From assembly GCF_036208045.1 (NCBI RefSeq), contig NZ_CP121472.1, positions 3,173,531 to 3,237,530 on the forward strand: a stretch of 64,000 nt of DNA. The letters are read 5' to 3'. How positions within the stretch are numbered: the stretch's first letter is position 1; each line of letters begins with the position of its first letter. The notes below the pieces were generated by a model. The model worked only from the letters and a program-made list of their open reading frames with translations, was not told the DNA's origin and searched no databases. The DNA is from Thiorhodovibrio winogradskyi (lineage in GTDB: Bacteria; Pseudomonadota; Gammaproteobacteria; Chromatiales; Chromatiaceae). Shown here piece after piece: positions 23,742 through 33,798 of the stretch. The translations under genes and the position numbers were made by a program.

Positions 23742-26111
23742 ATGACCAAACAAGAACTTGCCGCCAGTCTGGAGTTGCTTCTCCCCCCCGGCGCCGACGC
23801 GGCGCGACAATTCTCCGACCGTCGCCAGCGCGTTCTTCAGCAAGTCGACGCACTGATGCTCGCGCGTGCGGATTTGGATCAGCTGATTGGTGCCTTGAAT
23901 CATCCACAAATGCACCGCAATCACCGTAACCATAGCCTGTTCATGGAGGCGCTCTTTTTCGATTACGATGCCTCGCGTCTGCTGGCGACCTTACTATGGC
24001 TATTCCCGGCTTACCAGGCGCATGGCTTTAAGCGGGAGTACTGGGATGTCCAGTTGGCGGCTTGGCAAAAAGCCATGGCAGATGTGTTAGACCCGGAGGT
24101 TTGGCGCCAGATCGCGCCCCTCTATAGCTCGATCCGCAAGCACCTGGACGCACTTTACATATTAGGTGAAATTGACGCTTTAAAGGCAGGCGGAACTCAT
24201 TTAATTCAAGCCCCCCATCTCACTTCAAGCAACATGAATGATTGCATGATGATGCGGATTATTCATGCCACTCCACTGGCATTGTGTGTCACAAACGAGC
24301 AGGGAATTTTCGAGTACGCCAACCCTGCCTATTGCATGTTTTATGGTTATGCGCCGAGTGAATTGATTGGCAACCATTTCACCAAAGTTGTCCCCCCGGC
24401 GTCGCGCCAAAAGCTGATCGAATTGCACGATCAATTTGTCGCTGGTGGGTCGGAAATCCGAGGTGAATGGACGGTGGTGGATCGCGCTGGGGCCAGCCAC
24501 ACTATCTTGGCCGATGCTGTGAAGATCATCGGCGAGGATGGTCGCCCGCGTAAAGTCGCCTTTGTTATTGACATCACCGAACGCAAAGAGACCGAGGCCG
24601 CCCTGCGTGAAAGCCAGGCGCGGTTCGCGCGGTTAACGTCGCAATTGGCCGATCGGCTATTTTTCTTTACCAATGCGCCTGATGGAGAACTGTTATACCT
24701 CTCCGAAGGTTTCAAACAGTTAACCGGAAGCACCATCACGGAGGAGGCGATTGGTCAATCCTGGCGCAACCTCGCCGACTGGTCACCCGAATCACTCACG
24801 CATGCCATCGAGGAGAGCCGGCGCTGGCTGTCACAAGGGGGCGAGAAAGCGCGCTTTGAGCTGAGTTTTTGCCACCCAAGTGGCGATTGGCGTCTGTTGG
24901 AAATTCATGCCTACCGGATTTTTGATCAGGCACGCGCGCGGGAACTCATTGAGGGGATCGCGCTCGACATCACCGAACAGCGCGCACTGGATGCGCGCCT
25001 GCGGACTCTGGCGCGATCAGTGGAGCATGCACCCGTGTCTATTACAGTCACAGACGGACGCAGCAATATTCTCTATGTGAATCCCTATTTCACCCAGCTT
25101 AGCGGCTACACGAGCGCGGAAGCCATCGGTAAAAACCCGCGCATTCTTAAGTCGGATGAGCAAAGCCCTGCCTTCTATGAAGCCATGTGGGCCACGCTGC
25201 AGCAAGGCGAGACCTGGCGCGGTGAACTCATTAATAAAAACAAACAAGGGCAGTTCTATTGGGTGGAAACCACTATCTCGCCAGTCTTTGATGAGCAAGG
25301 CGTGTTACAAAACTATGTGGCGGTTACCCAGGATATTAAGGATCGCAAAGAACTCGAGCGCATTAAAGAGGATGTCGAACGCATTATGCGGCATGACCTG
25401 AAAACGCCGCTCAATGCCGTGATCAATGTGCCGGAAGTGCTGTTGCTCGATGAAGGCCTGAGCGCGGATCAGCGCGAGGATATTCAACTGATCCGCGAAT
25501 CTGGTCGGCGCATGCTCGATTTGATCGACCTCTCGCTGGATATGTTCAAAATAGAAAGCGGTCAATTTGCCTACCATGCCAGCCCAGTCAATCTAGTCAA
25601 CATCATGCAGACGGTCAGCACTTTCATTGAGCAGCCGCTCAAACGCAAACAGTTGAGTCTGAGTATGCACCACAATGGCCAAGTGCTGTCACGGAGCTCG
25701 CCTGTGGATCGCGGGCCTTCTGTCGCCGCCGATGCACGGCTGTTGCTGTCAATGCTCGGCAATCTGCTGGCCAATGCGGTGGAGGCATCGCCTCTCGGGG
25801 CAACCATCATCCTTGCGATTCGTGACCATGACGCAGCGGACGACCATGTACTGCTTGAAATCGTCAACCAGGGCGCGGTACCAAAAGCGATTCGCGAGCG
25901 GTTTTTCACCAAGTACAGTACTCATGGCAAGTCCAATGGAACCGGCCTGGGAACCTATTCCGCCAAACTCATGGCCGACACCATGGGCTTTGAGCTGACC
26001 ATGACCACCTCGGACGCCGAGGATCGCACCTGCATTCGTCTGCGGATGCCACCCAGCAATGTGTCACCGGTTGCCGCCGTTCCCCCCGGTGCATCGGGCC
26101 CAGACATCTAG
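23742..26111 (+). CDS. PAS-domain sensor histidine kinase
   Basis: A 789-residue cytoplasmic kinase without membrane helices. Residues about 1-150 form an all-helical N-terminal region that I do not recognise. Three PAS domains follow (about 165-285, 290-415 and 420-540; each ends with a PAC-type motif such as VIDITERKETE or VTQDIKDRKELE). The HisKA domain has the phosphoacceptor His551 (IMRHDLKTPLNAV), followed by an HATPase_c domain with NLLANAVEAS (N box) and SNGTGLGTYSAKL (G2 box). No receiver domain or adjacent response regulator gene is present, so the partner is elsewhere. The gene starts 45 bases after the PP2C stop. Confidence 0.92.
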   Translation: MTKQELAASLELLLPPGADAARQFSDRRQRVLQQVDALMLARADLDQLIGALNHPQMHRNHRNHSLFMEALFFDYDASRLLATLLWLFPAYQAHGFKREYWDVQLAAWQKAMADVLDPEVWRQIAPLYSSIRKHLDALYILGEIDALKAGGTHLIQAPHLTSSNMNDCMMMRIIHATPLALCVTNEQGIFEYANPAYCMFYGYAPSELIGNHFTKVVPPASRQKLIELHDQFVAGGSEIRGEWTVVDRAGASHTILADAVKIIGEDGRPRKVAFVIDITERKETEAALRESQARFARLTSQLADRLFFFTNAPDGELLYLSEGFKQLTGSTITEEAIGQSWRNLADWSPESLTHAIEESRRWLSQGGEKARFELSFCHPSGDWRLLEIHAYRIFDQARARELIEGIALDITEQRALDARLRTLARSVEHAPVSITVTDGRSNILYVNPYFTQLSGYTSAEAIGKNPRILKSDEQSPAFYEAMWATLQQGETWRGELINKNKQGQFYWVETTISPVFDEQGVLQNYVAVTQDIKDRKELERIKEDVERIMRHDLKTPLNAVINVPEVLLLDEGLSADQREDIQLIRESGRRMLDLIDLSLDMFKIESGQFAYHASPVNLVNIMQTVSTFIEQPLKRKQLSLSMHHNGQVLSRSSPVDRGPSVAADARLLLSMLGNLLANAVEASPLGATIILAIRDHDAADDHVLLEIVNQGAVPKAIRERFFTKYSTHGKSNGTGLGTYSAKLMADTMGFELTMTTSDAEDRTCIRLRMPPSNVSPVAAVPPGASGPDI

Positions 26112-26116
26112 CTGGG

Positions 26117-26175
26117 ACACCTGACTTGAACACCTGGGTTGAACACCTGACTTGAACACCTCGGTTGAACACAGG
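26117..26175 (+). repeat. 13-bp tandem repeat, four units plus a partial one
   Basis: ACACCTGACTTGA and ACACCTSGGTTGA units alternate directly after the histidine kinase stop, ending in ACACAGG. It is non-coding. Probable slippage-generated minisatellite. Confidence 0.8.
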
Positions 26176-26266
26176 AAAAGCTCGTTGATCCGCCATCTTG
26201 GTTCGCGCCTCAAGCTCGACTATGATGCGCGCGAGAACAGATTCGCCTTCTTAAGGATGCTTCGCC

Positions 26267-27214
26267 ATGGCCACCACCCTGCTTGCCCTGATTGACGATA
26301 TCGCATCCGTCCTGGATGACGTCTCCCTGCTGACCAAGGTTGCCGCGCGCAAGACCGCCAGCGTGCTGGGCGACGATTTGGCCTTGAATGCCGAACAGGT
26401 CGCCGGGGTGCGCGCCAGCCGCGAACTGCCCGTGGTCTGGGCGGTGGCCAAGGGGTCGCTGGTCAACAAGGCCATTCTAGTGCCCACCGCGCTCCTGATC
26501 AGCGCGCTCGCGCCCTGGGCCATCATGCCGCTGCTGATGATTGGCGGACTTTATCTGTGCTTCGAAGGGGTCGAGAAGATCGCGCATAAATTCCTGCACT
26601 CGCCCGCGGAGAATGCCGCGCATCAGGGCGAACTCAGCGCCGCGCTGCGCGATCCCGGCGTTGATCTGGCCACACTGGAACAAGACAAGATCAAGGGAGC
26701 CATCCGCACGGATTTTATTTTGTCGGCGGAGATCATTGTCATCACCCTGGGCACGGTGGCAGGGGCCAATTTCCTGTCCCAAGTGCTGGTGCTAATCGGC
26801 ATCGCCATTGTGATGACGGTCGGCGTCTACGGATTGGTCGCGGGTATCGTCAGACTCGATGACGGCGGCGCCCTGCTGGTCCAGCGCGAGGGGGAGACGC
26901 TCGATGCGCGCCTGCAGCGTGCCTTTGGGCGCTTCATTCTGTCCCTGGCGCCCTGGTTGATGAAGTTTCTATCCGTGGCTGGCACCATTGCCATGTTTCT
27001 GGTGGGCGGCGGCATCATTGCCCATGGCATCCCCGTGCTGCACGCGCCCATTCATCATCTGGCCGAGGCCACGGGCCATCTCCCAAGTATCGGCGGCATG
27101 ATGCACTGGCTCACGCCCTTGCTGATCCATGCGCTCATCGGCATCGCCGCCGGGACCCTGGTGTTGGCCGGGGTCCACCGGATTCAGGCCTGGCGCGGTC
27201 GGCAGGGGGCCTGA
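26267..27214 (+). CDS. DUF808 (YedI-like) inner-membrane protein
   Basis: A 315-residue multi-pass membrane protein. The conserved start LLALIDDIASVLDDVSLLTKVAARKTASVLGDD and FEGVEKIAHKFLH are diagnostic for DUF808 (E. coli YedI). About seven hydrophobic segments span the second half. The molecular function of the family is unknown. AAGGA precedes ATG 26267. It stands alone. Confidence 0.92.
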   Translation: MATTLLALIDDIASVLDDVSLLTKVAARKTASVLGDDLALNAEQVAGVRASRELPVVWAVAKGSLVNKAILVPTALLISALAPWAIMPLLMIGGLYLCFEGVEKIAHKFLHSPAENAAHQGELSAALRDPGVDLATLEQDKIKGAIRTDFILSAEIIVITLGTVAGANFLSQVLVLIGIAIVMTVGVYGLVAGIVRLDDGGALLVQREGETLDARLQRAFGRFILSLAPWLMKFLSVAGTIAMFLVGGGIIAHGIPVLHAPIHHLAEATGHLPSIGGMMHWLTPLLIHALIGIAAGTLVLAGVHRIQAWRGRQGA

Positions 27215-27414
27215 AATGCAAGCATGTCAGACGTTTTCCACCGCACGAATGCGCATTTGCCTCCATTTCCGTCTATAGTAGGCATTGAGTCGAGCAGCTT
27301 TTTTTGCATTGCCCGTATTTTTATGACAGGCCCAGAGCGGCGTCAGTCTAAGCTGGCCGCGCGCAGTACGCCTCAGGCACGGGCTTTCGCGATCTTACAA
27401 GGAGAAAGACCATC

Positions 27415-27861
27415 ATGACGACTGCCCCAGACCAACCCCAGATCGACCCGGACAAAATCATTACCTTTCCCCAGGGCCTGCCGGGGTTCGAGGACGATCA
27501 CCGCTTCTCGATGTTCCACAGCGAAGGGGACAAGGGCGAGAACAGCAAGCTGTTCTGGCTCGAGTCGCTCGACAACTCCGATGTCGGTTTCACTGTCGTG
27601 GACCCGACCCTCTACGGGCTGAACTATGTCATCGACCTGACCGACGAGGAGCAGGCGCTGCTGCAATCCTCCGATCCCAATCAGATCCTGGTGCTCTTGA
27701 TCCTAGCCAAGAACGATGAAAGCAAGCCGGGTGAACCGCGTGTGCATGCCAACATCGCCGGGCCCATTCTGATCAATACCGAGACCCGCGTCGCCTTGCA
27801 GAAGGTGATGACCCGCTCAAGAGTTGAAGTCAATATCGTCGGCGCGAACGCATCAAGCTAA
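27415..27861 (+). CDS. fliW: FliW flagellar assembly factor
   Basis: A 148-residue FliW protein. The signature FPQGLPGFEDDHRFSMF, then WLESLDNSDVGFTVVDP and a C-terminal GPILINTETRVALQKV, match the family. In known systems FliW binds flagellin and the translational regulator CsrA, linking flagellin secretion to its synthesis. Here there is no csrA, flagellin or other flagellar gene nearby, which is unusual. AAGGAG lies upstream of ATG 27415. The start could also be ATG 27418-27420 only if the frame differed, so 27415 stands. Confidence 0.88.
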   Translation: MTTAPDQPQIDPDKIITFPQGLPGFEDDHRFSMFHSEGDKGENSKLFWLESLDNSDVGFTVVDPTLYGLNYVIDLTDEEQALLQSSDPNQILVLLILAKNDESKPGEPRVHANIAGPILINTETRVALQKVMTRSRVEVNIVGANASS

Positions 27862-27965
27862 GAGCCGCGGGGCGACCGTATTATGCCGGCACAAGGAGGT
27901 GCCAATTCCCCCTATGATCTATTAGGACAAAACGACTCCCATCGTCAAAACAGTCCCGCCGAGAG

Positions 27966-29372
27966 ATGACCACTCAGACTCATGGTGCCGCGCCATCGTG
28001 GAAAACAAAGCTGCCCCGTCAGGGTCGCCAATGGCGCAAACGCCTGGGCGCCGCGGCGCTATGCCTCGGTGCCACCACGGTTAGCTTGGCCGCGCCCGAG
28101 AATGACACCCCACCAGCGGATGACGCGGCCACCAGCCTGAGCGACCACACCAGCCGGCTGCTCGAACAATCGCGCGCCCAGGGCGGTGAGCTGTGGCGCA
28201 AATCCGTTGATGGCGCGGGCGATCTCTGGCAGCGCTCGCGTGAGACGGCCACCCAATGGTGGCAACAATCATCCGACCTCTGGCAAGAGACTGCCGAGCC
28301 CCCTGCCCCGCGCCAGCGCGAGCATTTTGCCGAGCTCTGGTCCGACGTGCTCCCCCCCATCGAAGACACCCTGTCACTGCAAGATGCTCAGCGCGATCTG
28401 CCCGAACGGGCGTGGTTCGCGCGCGACCAGCGCGATGTCGAAAAAGACATCAATGCCCTGCTGGATCAAGCAGTGGCGGCTCTATCGCTCTCTCCCTTGC
28501 AGGACGAACGCGCGGAAATCGCCGGCATCCGCGCCAGTACCGAAAAATCCCGCGAGAAGATCGCCGAATACCGCCGTGACCGCGTCGCCGCGCCGACCCA
28601 GTCCCTGGTCAAGCGCACGCGCGAGGACTACGACCAACTCATCGCCTCTGAACAGCAGAGCATCGAGGACAGCCAGGCGCGGCTAGGACAGATTCAACGC
28701 GACTTCGGCGCGCGCTTGCGCGAAATTGGACTCGAACTAACCGACGAACAGGTGGAGTTTCTGCTCGCGACCGTGGTCGGCGACACCATGATTGACCTTG
28801 GCATTGTGTTTGACAATGTCAAAATCATCACAGTCGAGCTGGAACGCCTGGTGCGCGAAAGCGGCGAGGATCTGGCCAGCGCACGGCGCTACTACGGGCT
28901 TTATGTGGTACTGCTGCGAGCGCTCAAGCAGATGCACCTGGAGGTGGAGCAGCGTATCGAGACCGAGTACATCCCTCAAATCGATCAAATCCGCCAGCGC
29001 GCCCAGGCACTAAGCACGGACACGCGGGAACTGTTGCGCGCCCAGCCGGAGCGCGCCCCGGTGCTTCAGGCCAACCTCGACGCCCAGCAGATGACCAGCA
29101 ACGCCGCCGGGCGCTATCGGGATTATCTCGCCGAGCAGGCACGCCAGGTCAGGCGCGCGCGCGAGGCACTGGAGCAGGACATTCGCACCGCCTGGAACAC
29201 TTACGAGACGGTGCGCGTCTCCGGCGAACTGGTTGCCCTGGTGCAATCCAGCCAGCAATTGCTCGACGGTCTACTGGAGCGCCAGGTGCCGCCGCTGCGC
29301 CCGTTCGAGAATCTGGAAATGAAACGCGAGTTCGAGAAGCTGACCGATCAGCTCAGGGCAAGCGAGAGCTGA
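27966..29372 (+). CDS. Exported coiled-coil protein, unknown function
   Basis: A 468-residue protein. A basic N-terminus and a signal peptide (about 24-43, RLGAAALCLGATTVSLAAPE) precede a Trp/Gln-rich stretch of short repeats (LWRKSVDGAGDLWQRSRETATQWWQQ), then long amphipathic helices with coiled-coil character over about 150-460. A weakly hydrophobic segment at about 255-285 is seen. The layout recalls the periplasmic part of large MscK-type channels, but no channel domain follows, so I leave it as unknown. It is convergent with PBP1A. Confidence 0.75.
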   Translation: MTTQTHGAAPSWKTKLPRQGRQWRKRLGAAALCLGATTVSLAAPENDTPPADDAATSLSDHTSRLLEQSRAQGGELWRKSVDGAGDLWQRSRETATQWWQQSSDLWQETAEPPAPRQREHFAELWSDVLPPIEDTLSLQDAQRDLPERAWFARDQRDVEKDINALLDQAVAALSLSPLQDERAEIAGIRASTEKSREKIAEYRRDRVAAPTQSLVKRTREDYDQLIASEQQSIEDSQARLGQIQRDFGARLREIGLELTDEQVEFLLATVVGDTMIDLGIVFDNVKIITVELERLVRESGEDLASARRYYGLYVVLLRALKQMHLEVEQRIETEYIPQIDQIRQRAQALSTDTRELLRAQPERAPVLQANLDAQQMTSNAAGRYRDYLAEQARQVRRAREALEQDIRTAWNTYETVRVSGELVALVQSSQQLLDGLLERQVPPLRPFENLEMKREFEKLTDQLRASES

Positions 29373-29428
29373 TTGTCGCGACCGAGCCAGACTGGCGGAC
29401 ACCAAGTCCGCAGTGCTGGACGGCGCTG

Positions 29429-31990
29429 TCAGAAGAGCTCATCAATGACGCGCGGCGCGCTCCTTCGCCTCGGGGGCGCGGGTGCCGCCGGTCCGGCAAC
29501 GGGCTTGGGGCCATTGAGATTGTTCCGATACTCAACACGCACCACCTCAGTACCACCCCCAGGCAAACTCACCTGCACCATGTCGGCTGGTTGTTTGATG
29601 GTCGCGACGGGAATATCGGCCAAGGCCTCGCGCATGAAATCGATCCACACACCCAGCGCCGCCGTTCCACCCCATTCGCCACTGCCAAGCGGGCGGTTAT
29701 CATCCATGCCCATCCATACCACGGTTGCCAGCTCTGGCTGATAACCGGCAAACCAGGAATCGCGCGAGTCGTTGGTGGTGCCGGTCTTGCCGCCAATATC
29801 CGGGCGATTCAGCACCCGAGCGCGGGTGCCCGTGCCGGAAGTCACCACGTTTTTTAGTATCGAATCGATTTGATAGGCGATGCGCGGATCAATCGCCTGC
29901 GGCGCCCGCGGCGCGTCGGAGGCGCCATCAGGAACAGTCCGAGCACCGCCATCCTCGGGCAAATCAAGCCAACAGTCGATACAAGCGCGCGCGGCATTGG
30001 CGGAATACAGCAGGTTCCCGTGCACGTCCTCAATGCGCGCGATCACATAAGGCTCCACCTTATGACCACCATTGGCAAAGACACTGAATCCGGTGGTAAT
30101 TTCCAAGGGCGTGGCGGCCCCAGCGCCCAGGGCCAGCACGATATTGTTGGGGATGGATTCCAGCGGGAAGCCGAACCGCTGGATATAGTCACGCGCCACA
30201 TCAACCCCCATGCGGTCAACAAGATCAATGACCGCGAGATTGCGCGACATGGTCAAGGCTTGACGGATGCGGATGGGGCCAAGAAACTTGCCATCGGCAT
30301 TTTGCGGCCGCCACATGCCGCGCGCACCCGGCATCTCAAACGGCTGATCGCGCACATAGCTCGCCGGGGTCCAGCCCTGCTCAAAAGCGGCGGCATAGAC
30401 GAAGGGCTTGAAACTCGACCCCGGTTGGCGCTTGGCATCCACTGCCCGATTGAACTTGCTCCATTGAAAGGCATAGCCGCCTGAAAGCGCCCGCAGCGCG
30501 CCATCCCAGGGTGACATGGCCACCAGCGCGCCTCCGACCAGTGGCACCTGGGCCAGACGCCAATCACCCTCATCGGTCTGGCGCAAGCGGATGATATCGC
30601 CCAGCGCCACGGCATCGCTCACGCGACGAGGCGCAGGCCCACGCCAGTTCTCCGTCTTGTACCGCCGTGCCCAGGCAACCTCCTTACGAATGAGCTGATG
30701 CTCCCGGCCATTGCCCAGATAGACTGTTGCCTGATCGGCGGCAACCTGGGTCACCACCCCCACCGGCAGGCCAGGCACGCGCGGGCGCTCATCCAGCACC
30801 TCATCAAGCTGGCTTTTTCCCAGGGATGCGACACCGGCGAGGTTTGCCTCGGGTCCGTGGTAACCGTGGCGCAGGTTGTACGCCATCAAGCCCTTGCGCA
30901 GCGCCGCGTCTGCCGCCTGCTGCATGGGTTCATCGATGGTGGTGTAAACCAGCAGACCAAGCGAATAAGCCTGCTCTTCTCCAAAACGCTCGACCACCTC
31001 CTGGCGCACCATCTCGGCCGCATAATCCGCCTCGAACTGTATCTCAGGGCGGTAATGGGTGGCCGTTAGCGGCTCGGCCAGGGCATCGCGATAGCGCTCT
31101 TCGGTCAGCAAACCAATCTCGCGCATGCGCCCCAGGATGTAGTTGCGCCTTTCCAACGCCCGCTCGGGATTGCTCAGCGGGTTATTGGCCGAGGGTGCCT
31201 TGGGCAGACCGGCCAGCATGGCCATCTCCGCCAGCGTCAATTCATCCAGCGTCTTGCGGTAATAGAATTCCGCTGCCGCCGAGACGCCATAGGCGCGATG
31301 GCCAAAAAAGATTTTGTTCAGATAAAGTTCGAGAATTTCTTCTTTTGTCAGCGCTTTCTCGATCTGCATCGCCAGCAGCAACTCAGCAAGCTTGCGGCGC
31401 ATGGTCTTGGCGCGCGACAGGTAGAAGTTGCGCGCGACCTGCATGGTGATGGTACTGCCACCCTGGGTTAGGGATCCCGTGCGCGCGACATGCACGGCAG
31501 CCCGCAACAGACCGATGGCATCCACGCCAACATGGGCGAAGAAACGCGCATCCTCGGTCGCGACAAAGGCATTGATCAGATTTGCAGGCAGATCGCTAAA
31601 AGCCACAGCGCGACGGCGTTGGATGCCAAACTCGGCGATCAGCGACCCCTGGGCCGAGTAGACCCGCAGCGGCTCCTCAAAGGGGATATCCGTCAGGCCC
31701 TCGATATCCGGAAGCTCAGGCAGGGTGACATAGACCACCACGGCAGCGCCGAACAAAGCCAGCAAAGCGAGATCGAGCGGAATCGCCAGCACGCCAGCAA
31801 GCATGCGGCCGAACCAGCCTAACACGGCGACAACCGGATGTGGCTCTGGCTTTCCCTTCGGCTTTCGCGCTGGCTTTTTTTTGCGCGGCACATTGCCGTC
31901 CGCGCGCGTCCAACGCGGCGGCGAACGCGGAGTATCACGCTCGCCCGAGTGCGAACCGGATGACGGAGATTGATCCTGACTGGCCACCAA
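29429..31990 (-). CDS. mrcA: Penicillin-binding protein 1A (class A PBP)
   Basis: An 853-residue bifunctional peptidoglycan synthase. A Pro/Lys-rich cytoplasmic head leads to one membrane anchor (about 50-75). The GT51 transglycosylase domain has ATEDARFFAHVGVD (catalytic Glu) and GGSTITMQVARNFYLS. An OB-like insertion and the transpeptidase domain follow, with SSFKPF (SxxK Ser), SRN (SxN) and KTGTTNDSRD (KTG). It has the usual length for proteobacterial PBP1A (about 850). The frame opens at TTG 31990 with GTG as the second codon, so a non-ATG start is used. Its upstream neighbour is ureC, 180 bases away on the same strand, not the usual pilM-pilQ cluster. Confidence 0.93.
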   Translation of the reverse strand: MVASQDQSPSSGSHSGERDTPRSPPRWTRADGNVPRKKKPARKPKGKPEPHPVVAVLGWFGRMLAGVLAIPLDLALLALFGAAVVVYVTLPELPDIEGLTDIPFEEPLRVYSAQGSLIAEFGIQRRRAVAFSDLPANLINAFVATEDARFFAHVGVDAIGLLRAAVHVARTGSLTQGGSTITMQVARNFYLSRAKTMRRKLAELLLAMQIEKALTKEEILELYLNKIFFGHRAYGVSAAAEFYYRKTLDELTLAEMAMLAGLPKAPSANNPLSNPERALERRNYILGRMREIGLLTEERYRDALAEPLTATHYRPEIQFEADYAAEMVRQEVVERFGEEQAYSLGLLVYTTIDEPMQQAADAALRKGLMAYNLRHGYHGPEANLAGVASLGKSQLDEVLDERPRVPGLPVGVVTQVAADQATVYLGNGREHQLIRKEVAWARRYKTENWRGPAPRRVSDAVALGDIIRLRQTDEGDWRLAQVPLVGGALVAMSPWDGALRALSGGYAFQWSKFNRAVDAKRQPGSSFKPFVYAAAFEQGWTPASYVRDQPFEMPGARGMWRPQNADGKFLGPIRIRQALTMSRNLAVIDLVDRMGVDVARDYIQRFGFPLESIPNNIVLALGAGAATPLEITTGFSVFANGGHKVEPYVIARIEDVHGNLLYSANAARACIDCWLDLPEDGGARTVPDGASDAPRAPQAIDPRIAYQIDSILKNVVTSGTGTRARVLNRPDIGGKTGTTNDSRDSWFAGYQPELATVVWMGMDDNRPLGSGEWGGTAALGVWIDFMREALADIPVATIKQPADMVQVSLPGGGTEVVRVEYRNNLNGPKPVAGPAAPAPPRRRSAPRVIDELF

Positions 31991-32169
31991 ACACCTAACA
32001 CGAGAAAATATCTGCGCGATGATGCGAACACAGCGCCTGAGATGGGTGTGTATTCTACATGAGGTCGCTAGCGGCCGTGACAGAATAGGCGTGGCAAGAC
32101 TTTACCCACGGACCATCCCATGCAAGCAAGATTGCCCGAGAGCGGCAAGGCCGACCCACTCGGCTAGCG

Positions 32170-33798
32170 TTAAAACAGTGCGTAACGCTGCGCCAAAGGC
32201 ACTTGCGGCAAGGGCTCACTCGCCATCAGACTGCCGTCGGCATGCACCTGCCCCTTGTGCCGATCAATGGCGATGGCCGGCCGCGAGAAGTTGTGGATCA
32301 TGTCGATCTTGCGCAACTGACGAAGATCGCGCGCGACACCAATGCGGCGGGTCAGATCCAAACGCTGGGGTTCCCCAGCCTGAAAGGCCCATTGGGACAC
32401 AAAGGTCATGCAGGCCATGTTGAGCGCACCGCCGGTCACACCGAACATGGGCGCATACTGCACTGGCTGAGCGTCGGGCACCGAAGCGGCCGCATCGCCC
32501 ATGGGAGCCGCGGCAATCATCCCGCCCTTGAGCACCAAAGTCGGACGCACACCGAAGAAAGCCGGGCGCCACAGCACCAAATCAGCCAGCTTGCCGACTT
32601 CAATCGAGCCAACCTCATGCGCGATACCATGGCTGATGGCAGGGTTGATCCCGCACTTGGCGATATAGCGCTTGATTCGATAGTTATCGTTGTCTGCCCG
32701 GTCGATGTCGGCCGCGAACGGCGGGGGTGCCAGATGCCCGCGACGGACTTTCATGCGGTGAGCCATCTGCCAGGTACGACTGATCAGATCCCCAGCGCGC
32801 CCGCCCGCCATGCCACCGGAGGCAAGTGCGCTGATAGCGCCGAGATCATGCAGCACCTCAAGCGCGCCGGACAAGCCTGCGTCAGCGGATGCCGGGCCGG
32901 CCGGGGACAGCACCGAGATCGGGAGTGCCTTCTCCAGGGTCAGCGCCAGCAGCGACTCGATCCCCATTGCATCCAGGTTGCCATGCAGCGTGCTAACGCA
33001 GCGCTCAGCGACCACGGCGATCAAATCCTCCACCCCACCGGCCTCGTTCAGGGTGTCGAATTGCACGAGCAATTGGACGTCCATTTTTTCCGCGATATCA
33101 AGCGCACGCGCGAGCGCGGCCGGCCCACAACCCCAGGCTGGATGAACCATCAGCCCCATGGCGCCGGAGCGAACCTGTTCCTCAAGCGGATTTGGCAGAC
33201 TGCCACTGCCCTTGCCTACCAATCCAACATTCACCGGCAAGCCTTCCGCCGCCTGCAACATGCGCCGAATATTCCAGGGGCCTGGGGTACTGGCCGCTGC
33301 CAGACTCCCCGCGCTGGGACCGGTGCCGCCGCCAATGAGGGTGGTGATTCCGGCCATCAGCGACCTGCTGGCCTGCTCCGGACTGATGAAATGTGTCAGG
33401 GCATCCACCGCACCAGCGGTTACAATCAGCCCTTCGGCCGCGATGATGTCGGTCGCAGAACCTATGAGCACATCCACGCCCGTTTGAATATTCGGATTGC
33501 CTGCCTTTCCGATCGCCGCGATGCGCCCGTTCTTGATACCGAGATCGGCCTTGATCACACCCCAGAAATCGATTACCAAGGCGTTGGTGATAACGGTATC
33601 CATCACCTCATCGGCCTGGCGCTGACATTGCCCCATGCCGTCGCGGATCGCACCGGCGCGACCAAAGCGGAGCTCCTCGCCATAGTGGGTGAGATCTTCC
33701 TCGATCTCAGCCATCAGCTCGGTGTCTCCGAGACGCACCTTGTCTCCGATGGTCGGACCATAAAGCGCGGCATACTCGGCTCGACTAATCTTGCTCAT
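32170..33798 (-). CDS. Urease alpha subunit-like protein lacking the nickel site
   Basis: A 542-residue UreC homologue, similar throughout to the usual 567-570-residue enzyme. In Klebsiella numbering, four of six nickel ligands are replaced: His134 to Leu (VDALTHF), Lys217, the carbamylated bridging Lys, to Met (MGLMVHP), His246 to Gln (VQFDTLNE) and Asp360 to Gly (ASGGMAGGR, residue 328 here). His136, His219 and His272 remain. The mobile flap with catalytic His320 is deleted (32 residues between His272 and Gly328). The remaining structural core (GGGTGPSAG, STPGPWNIRRML, INPAISHGIAHEVGSIEVGK, PMGDAAASV, MAQRYFLF-like end) is well kept and the frame is intact, so this looks like a maintained non-catalytic paralogue. 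AGGAGAT precedes ATG. ureB lies upstream. Confidence 0.92.
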   Translation of the reverse strand: MSKISRAEYAALYGPTIGDKVRLGDTELMAEIEEDLTHYGEELRFGRAGAIRDGMGQCQRQADEVMDTVITNALVIDFWGVIKADLGIKNGRIAAIGKAGNPNIQTGVDVLIGSATDIIAAEGLIVTAGAVDALTHFISPEQASRSLMAGITTLIGGGTGPSAGSLAAASTPGPWNIRRMLQAAEGLPVNVGLVGKGSGSLPNPLEEQVRSGAMGLMVHPAWGCGPAALARALDIAEKMDVQLLVQFDTLNEAGGVEDLIAVVAERCVSTLHGNLDAMGIESLLALTLEKALPISVLSPAGPASADAGLSGALEVLHDLGAISALASGGMAGGRAGDLISRTWQMAHRMKVRRGHLAPPPFAADIDRADNDNYRIKRYIAKCGINPAISHGIAHEVGSIEVGKLADLVLWRPAFFGVRPTLVLKGGMIAAAPMGDAAASVPDAQPVQYAPMFGVTGGALNMACMTFVSQWAFQAGEPQRLDLTRRIGVARDLRQLRKIDMIHNFSRPAIAIDRHKGQVHADGSLMASEPLPQVPLAQRYALF

